Assembly (NCBI GenBank): GCA_021208645.1
Contig: JAJOJL010000040.1
Coordinates: forward strand, 16,197 to 80,196
Source: Bacillus sp. (in: firmicutes)
GTDB lineage: Bacteria; Bacillota; Bacilli; Bacillales; Salisediminibacteriaceae
Direction of reading: 5' to 3'
DNA length: 64,000 bases
Both the position numbers and the translations under genes were made by a program. This document shows, piece by piece, positions 1 to 7,975 of the stretch (position 1 is the first letter of the stretch; every line of letters starts with the position of its first letter). The notes under the pieces were generated by a model. The model worked only from the letters and a program-made list of their open reading frames with translations, was not told the origin of the DNA and did no database searches.

Positions 1-1271
1 TTATAAAAGCGATCCCATATATGAGGTACGTCCTTATCTGCAATTCCAACACCTGTATCCTTTACAGATAGAATGATGTTCCCTTTTGCTTTTTTCAGCC
101 TCATTTCAATTTGCCCATTCTTCGGTGTATGTCGAATGGCATTTTCTACGATGTTAATAACAGCCTGTTCCATACGATATGCATCCATTAATAAGGTGAT
201 CTCTTCACAATCAGGATCTATTACTAGGTGGTGACGAAGGTTTTTTTGATCGAACATAAGTGCCCGGCTTTCATATAGACTTTTTAACCAAGGGGCAACA
301 GGGATTTCTTCCTTTTCTAGTTTGATTTTTCCCTCTTCCAACTTTGTTAGTAAAAACAAATCACTTACAAGGTTTTCCATTCGTACCGCTTCCTGATAAA
401 TAACGTTTAAATTTCGCTTCCATTCCCCATTATCATCAGGGGGGATTTCTTTCATTACGGCAGAATACCCTTTAATATAAGTTATTGGAGTTCGCAGGTC
501 ATGAGAAATGTGCGAGATAAAATGCCTTCTGGAATCACGATACTGCTTTAATTGCTTCGTCATGGATTGAATGCTATTGGCAAGTTTAGCAATTTCATCC
601 TCACCCTTGAGTTCCAATTCAACGTCAAAATTACCTTCGGCGATCGTTTTTGTTTTTCCACTAATATGATTTAATGGCTTCGAGATTCTCTTTGTCAAAT
701 AAACAATAAATAGATTCCCAATGATGAAGGTGACCACACCCATTATAGCTAGAAGCCATAACAACTGAATTCTGGCTTGGTTCAGTTCGCCCGTATCCTG
801 ATCTAAAAAAACATAACCGACAATTTCTCCCTCTCCCTTTTCAAATACAGGCATCAAAGCCCAGATGTGTGGAATATGGAAAGGCATAGATGTATCCACT
901 CTAGCAATAAATGGTTCATTCACATTATAAGCAGCATGGTAGTTATCATTTATCCAGCTTAAAAAATGATGAAGTTTCGATTCAGTCACTTTATCTGACA
1001 AATACGTAATATTTAAATTGCTATCAAGTATTAAAAACGAACTCTTTTTTCCTGTCTCAATTTCTTCTATATACTCAATAACCTTATTATCCACATCCTT
1101 TTCTAACAAATGGGCATGGGAAACAATCCGTCCCGCCACCTCTTCCGTTAAATGTTGCTCATAAAAATTTTTGGTGATCCAATTGGCACCACCTACTAAC
1201 GTTACAACTGTGACGAGCAGAATAACCATAACCCACGCCGTCACTCTCGATGCAAGGCTTTTAAACAGCAT
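1..1271 (-). CDS. sensor histidine kinase, 3' end cut by window edge
   Basis: Membrane sensor kinase of the PhoR/ResE type that would phosphorylate the response regulator encoded just upstream on the same strand. A first membrane helix lies near residues 8-30, an extracytoplasmic sensor region follows, and a second helix near 168-190 leads into a HAMP linker. The H-box reads SHDLRTP (His near residue 253), the N-box contains NIVENAIRHTP and the G1 box reads DTGVGIAD. The sequence runs off the window at DRFYK, so the last part of the ATPase domain is missing. I chose the ATG at 1271, six bases after AAGGA; an in-frame ATG at 1289 has its purine stretch directly abutting it. The stimulus is unknown. 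Confidence 0.9.
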   Translation of the reverse strand, partial: MLFKSLASRVTAWVMVILLVTVVTLVGGANWITKNFYEQHLTEEVAGRIVSHAHLLEKDVDNKVIEYIEEIETGKKSSFLILDSNLNITYLSDKVTESKLHHFLSWINDNYHAAYNVNEPFIARVDTSMPFHIPHIWALMPVFEKGEGEIVGYVFLDQDTGELNQARIQLLWLLAIMGVVTFIIGNLFIVYLTKRISKPLNHISGKTKTIAEGNFDVELELKGEDEIAKLANSIQSMTKQLKQYRDSRRHFISHISHDLRTPITYIKGYSAVMKEIPPDDNGEWKRNLNVIYQEAVRMENLVSDLFLLTKLEEGKIKLEKEEIPVAPWLKSLYESRALMFDQKNLRHHLVIDPDCEEITLLMDAYRMEQAVINIVENAIRHTPKNGQIEMRLKKAKGNIILSVKDTGVGIADKDVPHIWDRFY

Positions 1272-1358
1272 ACCTAATCCTTCTTTCATCCCTCTTTATG
1301 GGGAGTTGTGGACAGTTCGATAGTATCTTTTATTCCTAAAGACATGAAAGAAACTCTC

Positions 1359-2049
1359 CTACACTTCCGGAACTTTATATCCTATTCCCCAAACAGTCTC
1401 TATTACAGGTTCATTATAACTCACAGCCTTCAACTTCTCGCGAATATTTTTTATATGGGTGTCTACTGTACGGTTGTCCCCTTCATATTCCATTCCCCAC
1501 TCTAGTTCTAGCAAATGGTCCCTGCTATAAACTCTACCTCGATTGCTTGCCAGTCGGTAAAAAATTTGGAATTCTTTTTTTGTTAAAGGGAGAGTTTGAC
1601 CCTTAAAAGAAATTTGATAGCTACTAGGTTGGAATAATAATTCTTTAACGGTAAAAGTATCCTCTTTATGCTTGATATTCTTCGTTCTCCTCAGGATTGA
1701 TCCAATCCTTGCTGCTAGCTCTTTTGGTTCAAACGGTTTAACCATATAGTCGTCAGCCCCAAGCTTTAGTCCTTCCACTACTCTCTCTGTATCTCCTAAA
1801 GCCGTTAAAAGAATAACAGGAATTTGATTTTCCAGATGCCCCCTTAAAGTTTTCAGCAACTCAAACCCGTCCACTTCTGGCATCATAATATCTAATATAA
1901 TTAGATCATAATTGCCAGTAATAATTTTATCTAATGCCTCTTCTCCGTTGGAAGCTTACGTCAAGGCTGTACTGATATGGCGCAAGGCAAACCCTTAGCA
2001 ATTTCCTCATTTCGGCTTCATCATCTACAAGTAAAATTCGTTCACTCAT
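1359..2049 (-). pseudogene. OmpR/PhoB-type response regulator, frameshifted in receiver domain
   Basis: Partner of the kinase just downstream. The first part, from ATG 2049 behind AAGGGA, encodes MSERILLVDDEAEMRKLL, including the acidic pocket. The rest, in another frame, encodes the phosphoacceptor region (LIILDIMMPEVDG), the conserved Lys (VKPFEP) and a complete winged-helix output domain ending GIGYKVPEV. The frames part at about 1956-1957 (AA on the coding strand): removing one A gives DVASNGEEALDKI and a normal 229-residue protein that aligns to ResD-like receivers without a gap. As written, the longer open frame starts at a Met inside the receiver and lacks the acidic pair. One-base sequence error or recent inactivation; family assignment is firm. 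Confidence 0.85.
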
Positions 2050-2168
2050 CTCTGTTCCCTTCTTTCTCAGTATAGAAAACTAGTTGCAGCATTATAAATG
2101 ATTTAATAGTTGATTAATCCATTTTAAATGATTTTATTGAAGAAAAAATGAAGTTATTATCTTTAAGT

Positions 2169-2196
2169 TTGGCACTTCTAAAGTAGATTGTATTAC
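2169..2196 (+). promoter_or_regulatory. putative promoter ahead of duplicated operator
   Basis: TTGGCA at 2169-2174 and TATTAC at 2191-2196, separated by 16 bases. The inferred start of transcription falls at the first of two identical palindromes just downstream. Moderate match to the vegetative consensus, so this is an inference. Confidence 0.4.
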
Positions 2197-2202
2197 AAAA
2201 CG

Positions 2203-2255
2203 TTAAACAAACGTTTATTTAATTGCAATGGTGAGTTTAAACAAACGTTTATTTA
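2203..2255. promoter_or_regulatory. two identical palindromic operators
   Basis: The 19-base sequence TTAAACAAACGTTTATTTA occurs at 2203-2221 and again, unchanged, at 2237-2255, a 34-base period. Its core from TAAAC to ATTTA is a palindrome with one mismatched pair centred on CG. This is the form of TetR- or LacI-family operators. They lie between the response regulator (minus) and the membrane protein (plus), just after a possible plus-strand promoter, so blocking transcription of the membrane protein is the likeliest role. No repressor gene is adjacent. Confidence 0.6.
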
Positions 2256-2354
2256 GCCATTACAGTACTTCTTTCCATTAGTTCTTCACCTTTTATATTT
2301 TAGTTGACACATGATAAACTAGATGAAATAACCTTAGAAGGAGCAACACAAGTC

Positions 2355-3251
2355 ATGAGTGGAAATGAATTTCAAACAAAAGTAGCAAATGACCCTATAT
2401 TCGAGCATCAATTGGAAGAAAAAATACAACACAATACAAATTATTATATAAGCAAATGGAAGGATGCTTCAGAGCCTTTTAATTTCTCCGGTTGGAATTG
2501 GCCTGCTTTCCTTATTACACCATTTTGGCTGTCTTATCGACAGATGTATCGGCATCTTATCACGTATTCTCTATTTCTTTTAGCTATTTTTAGTTTATCA
2601 TTAAGCATTCCTTTGTTCCTATATTTCACTCCATTGCAGGAGTTAAACCAAATATTTTGGACATCAACAGCCATCGTTCTTATACACCTTTATTATGGAT
2701 TCAAAGGGAATGCAGTTTACGCTAAATTTATTGCCAGTCTCTTTCAATGGGAAGCTAGCGAAAGGAAAACAAATGTCCCATTATTTAACCGTACAGGTCG
2801 ATCATGGATCAGTGCAATCATTGCCCCTATTTTTATGATTGTCTTTATTGCAATTCCGTTGTTTTGGGGAAATACTTTCATTAACACATCAACCTTGCCC
2901 TATGGTCTTTACGTCTATTTAGAGGATCAAGGAGCACCTCAATCAGTAGTTGAGATAATGGAGTCGGAATCACAAGTATTTCAAAAATATTCTTCCACCA
3001 TCCACCTTCTCTATTATTCTCAGGAGCCTATTAACAGCCAACCATTTCAAATTGTCCTTCATTATCGAGAAAACGAACAAGATGATTGGACATTGCTGAG
3101 AGACAGAACCTTCTCGTTCTTCACTTCTAATAAGATTGAATTAGATTTATTAAATGCAGAAGACCCCTTAACAAAAACCGGAGAGTATCAGGTTGAGGTT
3201 TTCATAGATGGAGAACATAAAGGGATTACTTTTTTTGAAATACAATTGTAA
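2355..3251 (+). CDS. DUF2628-like membrane protein with extracytoplasmic C-terminal domain
   Basis: Function unknown. A polar N-terminal stretch of about 45 residues with NTNYYISKW and FNFSGWNWPAFL precedes a short FWLSYRQMY segment and three to four membrane helices; the last quarter is soluble and beta-rich, ending GEYQVEVFIDGEHKGITFFEI. The FxFSGWNWPAF-FWLxYRxMY signature resembles DUF2628-type proteins. The frame is open back to a TTG at 2304, but the ATG at 2355, eleven bases after AAGGAG, is the better start. Two identical palindromes lie about 100 bases upstream and suggest ligand-controlled expression. No operon partner. Confidence 0.7.
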   Translation: MSGNEFQTKVANDPIFEHQLEEKIQHNTNYYISKWKDASEPFNFSGWNWPAFLITPFWLSYRQMYRHLITYSLFLLAIFSLSLSIPLFLYFTPLQELNQIFWTSTAIVLIHLYYGFKGNAVYAKFIASLFQWEASERKTNVPLFNRTGRSWISAIIAPIFMIVFIAIPLFWGNTFINTSTLPYGLYVYLEDQGAPQSVVEIMESESQVFQKYSSTIHLLYYSQEPINSQPFQIVLHYRENEQDDWTLLRDRTFSFFTSNKIELDLLNAEDPLTKTGEYQVEVFIDGEHKGITFFEIQL

Positions 3252-3257
3252 AGAAAG

Positions 3258-3298
3258 GCTAAGGCATTAATAGCTAGGTTTAGCTTTGCTGCCTTAGC
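3258..3298. terminator. hairpin between convergent genes
   Basis: GCTAAGGCA at 3258-3266 pairs perfectly with TGCCTTAGC at 3290-3298. It lies between the convergent ends of the membrane protein and csaA and probably terminates both, although the T-tract is short. Confidence 0.55.
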
Positions 3299-3305
3299 TT
3301 AAATC

Positions 3306-3638
3306 CTAAGATATTTTTGTTCCGTTTGGTACAGGATTATCAACATTCAACAGAATCACGTCCCCTTTTTCAGGAACACCTCCAAGAACCAACACTTCTG
3401 ATTTATATCCTGCTATGCGTAATGGAGGAAAATTGACAACTGCAGCAACCTGTCTGCCAACCATCATTTCCGGTTCATAACGCTTTGTTATTTGTGCACT
3501 TGATTGTTTTATCCCCAAATCACTGCCAAAATCTATTTTCAGCTTAATGGCAGGCACTTTTGCCTCTGGAAATTCCTCCGCTTCCAAAACGGTTCCAATG
3601 CGTAAATCTAGTTTCTGAAAATCATCGAATGTAGCCAA
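3306..3638 (-). CDS. csaA: CsaA, tRNA-binding-domain protein
   Basis: Small dimeric protein with an OB-fold tRNA-binding domain like those of MetRS beta and EMAP proteins; described in B. subtilis as an export-related chaperone. The family sequence is visible throughout: FDDFQKLDLRIGTV at the start, then EFPEAKVPAIKL, IKQSSAQITKRY, VVNFPPLRIAGYKSEVLVLG and the end PVPNGTKI. The frame is open to a GTG at 3647, but that GTG is part of the AAGGAGGTG ribosome site. The TTG at 3638, eight bases after it, gives 110 residues beginning MATFDDF, the same length and start as B. subtilis CsaA. Stands alone. Confidence 0.9.
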   Translation of the reverse strand: MATFDDFQKLDLRIGTVLEAEEFPEAKVPAIKLKIDFGSDLGIKQSSAQITKRYEPEMMVGRQVAAVVNFPPLRIAGYKSEVLVLGGVPEKGDVILLNVDNPVPNGTKIS

Positions 3639-3779
3639 CTCAAACACCTCCTTATTTCCAATATTCTACAAATCATTCCTAAATCCTTTTATAAAGTTTG
3701 AGTCATTTCTTCTGTTTCTAATAAATTATTATACATTTAAATGACAAAGGTACTCGCGAACATTTATTTGATTAATTTT

Positions 3780-3818
3780 TCGGACAATTGAGGTAACAGA
3801 AGTCACCCCTTTGTCCGA
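3780..3818. other. stem-loop in csaA-BCCT divergent region
   Basis: TCGGACAA (3780-3787) pairs with TTGTCCGA (3811-3818), helped by AGGT and ACCCCT inside. A second small stem ACGGT/ACCGT follows at about 3818-3843. The 389-base divergent gap between csaA and the transporter otherwise holds no gene. I recognise no riboswitch class here. Confidence 0.45.
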
Positions 3819-4000
3819 CGGTGATTCATCTCCCCCTTACCGTTAGGCTTATGCCCTTCGCACGCTTGAAGAGGGAGTTTTCTCGCCTACTTTACATAAA
3901 TCTCTAGCAAATCACCTATCCTAACGTAGAGCATTTGTTAGTTACATGGATCACCTATTGAAAAGTCAGCTTTTATTACTCATTCTCACATACAGTGAAA

Positions 4001-4036
4001 GGGGGATACATCCGTTTCTTCGGATGAAAAAACCTG
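4001..4036 (+). promoter_or_regulatory. unusual translation start region of BCCT gene
   Basis: The purine-rich site GAAAGGGGG ends at 4005, 31 bases before ATG 4037. Between them lies the stem-loop ATCCG (4010-4014)/CGGAT (4021-4025). Folding would bring the site to about 15 bases from the start. A ten-codon frame (MKKPDGKISI) begins at 4024 inside the stem and overlaps the real start. Confidence 0.4.
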
Positions 4037-5839
4037 ATGGGAAAATATCAATATGAAACAAAAAAACCTAGTATTGTATTTTATCTCTCTGCTCCGCTTG
4101 TTGCTTTATTCGTGTTATGGGGAGCAATAGGACCAAGATCGTTAGAGAACTTTTCTAATAACGCATTAGCTGCAACCATTGATAACTTCGGCTGGTTTTA
4201 TATGTTGGCCACCGCATTTTTCATAGCCTTTGTATTATTTTTAGCAATTAGTCCTTTTGGAAGACTTCGTTTGGGAAAACCAGATGAACGTCCTGAATAC
4301 AAATTTTACACCTGGTTGGGGATGTTATTTTCTGCTGGAATTGGTGTTGGCTTTGTATTTTGGGGAGTGGCAGAACCTGCCCTTTACTTTTTAGACCCAC
4401 ACCCTGACTATATTGGACTTTCTGACGAAGTAAAGGCAGCTGCAGGACTTCGATATGCTGTTTTTCATTGGGCCCTCCACCCTTGGGCCATCTTTTCTTT
4501 AGTAGCATTAACTCTGGCCTATGTTCAATTTCGAAAAGATCAACCTGCTCTAATCAGTTCTGCTTTCCAGCCATTACTAGGTGAAAAAATTTACGGGCCA
4601 CTTGGAAAAGGAATCGATGTTTTAGCTGTACTCGCTACCTCAACAGGGGTAGCTACTACATTCGGTTTAAGTGCCTTGCAAATTACTGGTGGTCTTTCTC
4701 ACCTTACAGGAACCATACCAAACAATGCTGGTACCCAATTGACTGTCATTGCCATTGTGACTGTATTATTCATTTTTTCAGCTGCTACAGGTGTGAATAA
4801 GGGGATAAAAATATTAAGTACTATTAATTTAACTATCGCTTCGATCTTACTTATTTTTATGATAGTTATGGGGCCTACCTTGTTTATTGCAGAGAGTATT
4901 GTAACAACTATCGGTAATTACATTGCCAATGTGACACAGATGAGTTTGGATCTTAATCCTTTCGGTGACGGTGAATGGATGGGGATTTATACGATTTTTT
5001 TCTGGGCTTGGCATATTTCATGGGCACCCTTTATGGGGATCTTCATAGCACGGATTTCACGTGGGAGAACAATTCGGGAATTTGTAGCTGGTGTTTTAAT
5101 TGTACCATCATTGCTGGCAGTCATCTGGTTCACTGCCTTTGGGGGAACTGCCCTAAAAATGATAATGGATGGCAATGATCGAATCGGAACCCTAGTCATG
5201 GAAAACGTTGAAGTCGCCCTATTTGTCACCCTTGGGGAGTTACCTCTTGGCATTATCATGAGTATCCTTGCTGTTGGGTTAATTATTATCTTTTTTATTA
5301 CATCTGCTGACTCTGCATCCTATGTTTTGGCCGCTTTAACAAGCAATGGTAGTCTTGAACCTAAACTAAGCGTTAAGGTCATTTGGGGCTTTCTCATTGC
5401 TGGTACCGCAAGTGTATTATTATTAAGCGGTGGGTTAACTGGACTGCAAACAGCTTCTATAATTGCTGCTCTCCCCTTCGCCATCATCATGGTTGTAATG
5501 ATGTTTTCATTATTGATGATGATGAGTCGCGATGTTCGAGTCGAGAAAAAACGTGAAAATCAGCAAAGGACCAAGTTAATTAAAAGTGAAATCCATAGTG
5601 ATATGTATGAAAAAGTTAAGGAAGAAGTTTATGAGGAAATTAAAGAAGAAGTGTACGATGAAATGAAAGAAGAAGTATATGAACAAGTGAAAGAAGAGGT
5701 ATTTGACGATTTAAAGGAAGAGGTGTATGAAGAATTTAAAGAAAAAATATATGAAGATTTGAAAGAGGATTTAAGCGAGCAATTGGACGGTGAGCTTGAC
5801 CCTCCATCGGAAGGAAAAAATGATGATCGTAAAAAATAA
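4037..5839 (+). CDS. BCCT-family glycine betaine transporter with repetitive acidic tail
   Basis: Sodium- or proton-coupled uptake of betaine-type osmoprotectants, OpuD/BetP family. Twelve membrane helices occupy roughly residues 12-500, and the aromatic betaine-binding signature is present around residues 315-345 (FFWAWHISWAPFMG followed by IARISRGRTIREF). The soluble C-terminus, about residues 515-600, is made of near-perfect eight-residue repeats (EEVYEEIK, EEVYDEMK, EEVYEQVK, EEVFDDLK, EEVYEEFK, EKIYEDLK), a long charged helix that could be an osmosensing tail as in BetP. An in-frame stop at 4025 fixes the start at ATG 4037 (or CTG 4034). The only good ribosome site (GGGGG, 4001-4005) is separated from the start by a small stem-loop. 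Terminator follows. Confidence 0.92.
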   Translation: MGKYQYETKKPSIVFYLSAPLVALFVLWGAIGPRSLENFSNNALAATIDNFGWFYMLATAFFIAFVLFLAISPFGRLRLGKPDERPEYKFYTWLGMLFSAGIGVGFVFWGVAEPALYFLDPHPDYIGLSDEVKAAAGLRYAVFHWALHPWAIFSLVALTLAYVQFRKDQPALISSAFQPLLGEKIYGPLGKGIDVLAVLATSTGVATTFGLSALQITGGLSHLTGTIPNNAGTQLTVIAIVTVLFIFSAATGVNKGIKILSTINLTIASILLIFMIVMGPTLFIAESIVTTIGNYIANVTQMSLDLNPFGDGEWMGIYTIFFWAWHISWAPFMGIFIARISRGRTIREFVAGVLIVPSLLAVIWFTAFGGTALKMIMDGNDRIGTLVMENVEVALFVTLGELPLGIIMSILAVGLIIIFFITSADSASYVLAALTSNGSLEPKLSVKVIWGFLIAGTASVLLLSGGLTGLQTASIIAALPFAIIMVVMMFSLLMMMSRDVRVEKKRENQQRTKLIKSEIHSDMYEKVKEEVYEEIKEEVYDEMKEEVYEQVKEEVFDDLKEEVYEEFKEKIYEDLKEDLSEQLDGELDPPSEGKNDDRKK

Positions 5840-5858
5840 AGTTTTTCAATTTTCTAGA

Positions 5859-5895
5859 AGAGTTTGCCTTTACTGTTTGGGCAGCTCTTTTTTTA
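5859..5895 (+). terminator. terminator of BCCT transporter gene
   Basis: AGAGTTTGCC (5859-5868) pairs with GGGCAGCTCT (5879-5888, two mismatches), followed by a run of T. Confidence 0.8.
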
Positions 5896-5930
5896 TATCA
5901 TTAATAGCTATAGTCCATCCCATCTTGTCA

Positions 5931-5977
5931 CGAGGGTACTGAAAAGTGGTACATTTCCTCTTTTTCCAGTACCCTCG
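5931..5977. repeat. long palindrome adjoining dispersed repeat
   Basis: CGAGGGTACTG at 5931-5941 pairs exactly with CAGTACCCTCG at 5967-5977 around an A- and T-rich loop. It directly precedes a dispersed repeat copy in a 440-base gap with no gene. Confidence 0.6.
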
Positions 5978-6066
5978 AAGCAATGAGCGTAGCCGTCACA
6001 ATCTTTAAAAGCCTGATAGGAGTGGGCTCCTCCTATCAGGTGAGTGACGAGCGAAGCCATTGCAAC
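5978..6066. repeat. dispersed intergenic repeat, copy 1
   Basis: Contains the stem CCTGATAGGAG...CTCCTATCAGG and then GAGTGACGAGCGAAGCCATTGC. A related sequence is found at 18484-18568 with the same order: G(C/T)AGCCGT, AGGAG stem, GACGAGC, CCATTGC. No coding capacity; probably a family-specific interspersed repeat of Bacillaceae. The following 6067-6234 holds nothing I can name. Confidence 0.6.
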
Positions 6067-6235
6067 AGCAATTTAAAGCGCCGAAAAAGTTGTTTTGTCA
6101 TTTTTCAGCGGTCTCCTAGTCACTCTCCCAACACTTCGTACGCATTTTCCGCTCCAACTGTCACTCCCATGCTCCGCGCTCACCACCCCTATACTCCATC
6201 AAAACACTTCCACCTACTACAATCCCAAACTTAAA

Positions 6236-6262
6236 AAGCCCATTCCTCAATGGAATGGGCTT
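6236..6262 (-). terminator. terminator of cold-shock gene
   Basis: AAGCCCATTCC (6236-6246) pairs exactly with GGAATGGGCTT (6252-6262). On the minus strand the stem is followed by TTTTT, just after the cold-shock gene. Confidence 0.9.
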
Positions 6263-6281
6263 GGATTATTCGTTTTAGGAA

Positions 6282-6479
6282 TTAAAGCTTAACTACGTTA
6301 GCAGCTTGAGGACCACGGTCGCCTTCAACGATTTCGAATTCAACTTCTTGGCCTTCTTCTAATGTTTTGAAACCTTCAGATTGGATAGCTGAGAAGTGTA
6401 CGAATACATCGTCTCCACCTTCGCGCTCGATAAATCCAAAACCTTTTTCTGAGTTAAACCATTTTACTTTGCCTGTCAT
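6282..6479 (-). CDS. cold-shock protein (CspA/CspB family)
   Basis: A 65-residue single cold-shock domain that binds single-stranded nucleic acid and melts mRNA structure. Both RNA-binding motifs are visible: RNP1 as KGFGFIE near residues 13-19 and RNP2 as VFVHFS near 26-31, after the invariant GKVKWFN start. The length equals that of B. subtilis Csp proteins. The ribosome site TTAAGGAGGCC lies eight bases from ATG 6479. A leader of about 125 bases with a stem around CGAAAA/TTTTCG precedes it, as is usual for cold-induced csp genes, and the promoter can be located. Monocistronic, with its own terminator. Confidence 0.95.
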   Translation of the reverse strand: MTGKVKWFNSEKGFGFIEREGGDDVFVHFSAIQSEGFKTLEEGQEVEFEIVEGDRGPQAANVVKL

Positions 6480-6610
6480 GTTAACGGCCTCCTTAAAAAT
6501 AAATGAAAAGTTAAATCTTTGAATACCGTAAAACTTATTTCATGCCTTACAAGAACTTTTTGCTTCCGAGGCCGAAAACGTTTTTCGATTTCAAAACTAT
6601 TTACTTCCTG

Positions 6611-6639
6611 ATCATATCATACTGATCAAAGGGATGCAA
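6611..6639 (-). promoter_or_regulatory. promoter of cold-shock gene
   Basis: Minus-strand TTGCAT (6634-6639) and TATGAT (6611-6616) are 17 bases apart, a good sigma-A match. Predicted transcription starts near 6604, giving a leader of about 125 nt. Confidence 0.7.
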
Positions 6640-6766
6640 ACACATTTTTCCTGTAATGGCAATGAAAATAACGTGTTTCCGACCCCTTTACAATGTTTAT
6701 TATAGACAAAGTTGGGTATTATCATTCACTATTCTGCAATACCAAAAAAACTTCCTATGTAACGGC

Positions 6767-7189
6767 TTACATACTCCCCCCACTAAAAATTATAAGCACA
6801 ACAATCGAAATAATTGGTATTGCTGTAATTAATGGAATAGAAATGGTAAACATCATCGTCAATGCGCTTTTAACCTCTGCCTCATTAAGTCTTTCTTTTT
6901 TACTTCGATAAACAGAAAAAATCCTCAACAAGCCTAAAATGAACACTACAATAACCATGATCAGTGGAACAGCAGGATCTATTGTCTGGCCTTCCAAGGT
7001 AATAAAGGCAATAATGATTAAGGCAATAGGAATCATTTCAATAAAGGCCAAGCGAACAAATAACTTAGTTTGTATTTTTTGCATAAAGGCTTTTGTTGTA
7101 TCCTCATTAACTTCCTTAAGCAAACCTTGAAAGGTAATGATGAATCCGATAATAAAAATTACAGTTGCAGCAACTAATAAGTATTCCAC
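6767..7189 (-). CDS. small membrane protein, unknown
   Basis: About 140 residues with four likely membrane helices: near residues 2-22, 50-68, 74-94 and the C-terminal 30 residues. The segment FVRLAFIEMIPIALIIIAFI, following a polar QKIQTK loop, looks like the second helix of an F-type ATPase c subunit (F-x-A-x-x-E-x-x-P-I), but the rest does not follow that family and the protein is twice as long. I cannot assign a function. The frame opens at ATG 7195, but AGGAGGG abuts that codon; GTG 7189, seven bases after AGGAGG, is the likelier start. Monocistronic. Confidence 0.6.
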   Translation of the reverse strand: MEYLLVAATVIFIIGFIITFQGLLKEVNEDTTKAFMQKIQTKLFVRLAFIEMIPIALIIIAFITLEGQTIDPAVPLIMVIVVFILGLLRIFSVYRSKKERLNEAEVKSALTMMFTISIPLITAIPIISIVVLIIFSGGSM

Positions 7190-7283
7190 ACGCATCCCTC
7201 CTCGTCCAATATTATAATATTACAATTTAGAAGGTTTGGCTGTCTATATAAGTAGTTGCATTTCTTTAGTAAAAATGTGCAAA

Positions 7284-7309
7284 GACCCTGCACTACTTGG
7301 TGCAAGGTC
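7284..7309 (-). terminator. terminator of cotX-like gene
   Basis: GACCCTGCAC (7284-7293) pairs with GTGCAAGGTC (7300-7309) with one wobble. On the minus strand a T-rich stretch follows. Confidence 0.7.
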
Positions 7310-7319
7310 CAACCCGATC

Positions 7320-7787
7320 TTACAAAATATCCAATTTGATTGCTAAAGCAACTAATAGTTGAAGTAAAATTTGAATGTTAGCAGCGATTTGAGTGTCAGT
7401 AGTGGAAATTTCAACATTTCTTGAGTTTTCAACAACTGTTTTCTGGAAAGAAATTTGCTTCATTTTTGATGTTTGCATTAATTCTTGTGTTAAATCCTCT
7501 GCTGTCCTTGAGTCTGCAATGGAGATACTAATTAATACAGCAATGGCTGCCTGTAATCCTGCCTGTAAATTTACTGCTGCTTTAGTATCCGTTGTAGTAA
7601 CAGTTACATCACAAGAATCCTTAATAAAAATATATTCTTCATTTAACTGAAGTGTTTTGTTTTTATTTGCGGCCCCTTGCGTTTCATCTTGAATATCTTT
7701 GCGACCACATAATGGGTGTGCGCTATCTGCGTCTAATGCGCTCCAGTCCCTATTTGCATCAGTTGAGCGAAAGACTTCCTGATTCAC
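7320..7787 (-). CDS. cotX: spore coat protein X (CotX/CotV domain)
   Basis: Insoluble-fraction coat or crust protein made late in sporulation in the mother cell. After a polar N-terminus with a WSALD segment and a lone HPLCGR, the protein carries two copies of the CotX/CotV module: TTTDTKAAVNLQAGLQAAIA near residues 85-105 and STTDTQIAANIQILLQLLVA near the C-terminus. The length of about 155 is typical. The frame opens at ATG 7793, but AGGAGGA touches that codon; GTG 7787 has proper spacing. A sigma-K-like promoter is visible upstream. It lies next to a CotW-like gene, as in the cotVWXYZ cluster of B. subtilis. Confidence 0.88.
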   Translation of the reverse strand: MNQEVFRSTDANRDWSALDADSAHPLCGRKDIQDETQGAANKNKTLQLNEEYIFIKDSCDVTVTTTDTKAAVNLQAGLQAAIAVLISISIADSRTAEDLTQELMQTSKMKQISFQKTVVENSRNVEISTTDTQIAANIQILLQLLVALAIKLDIL

Positions 7788-7816
7788 TTTCATTCCTCCT
7801 TTTCCTATTCTCGTTA

Positions 7817-7843
7817 CACTGTATGTGAGAATACACAGTTTGT
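7817..7843 (-). promoter_or_regulatory. sigma-K-like promoter of cotX
   Basis: On the minus strand CATACAGTG (7817-7825) fits the CATAnnnT(A) -10 element, with an AC dinucleotide 16 bases before it as in sigma-K -35 elements. The position, about 25-30 bases before the cotX start, suits late mother-cell expression. Confidence 0.45.
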
Positions 7844-7975
7844 TTGGACAATGTGATCAAGAAATAAGTCTATTTTTACTATTTTTTTCTTCTTTTAGAG
7901 CTAGAACCCTTAACATAAACTTTCGGTTTAGTTTTTGGTTGCTCAGCAATTCCAAAGAAGTCTTCTGTTGAGTCT

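Noticed and set aside
5983..6292. Two overlapping frames of 65-83 codons
   Set aside because: They run across repeat copy 1 and the cold-shock terminator with no ribosome site or family sequence.
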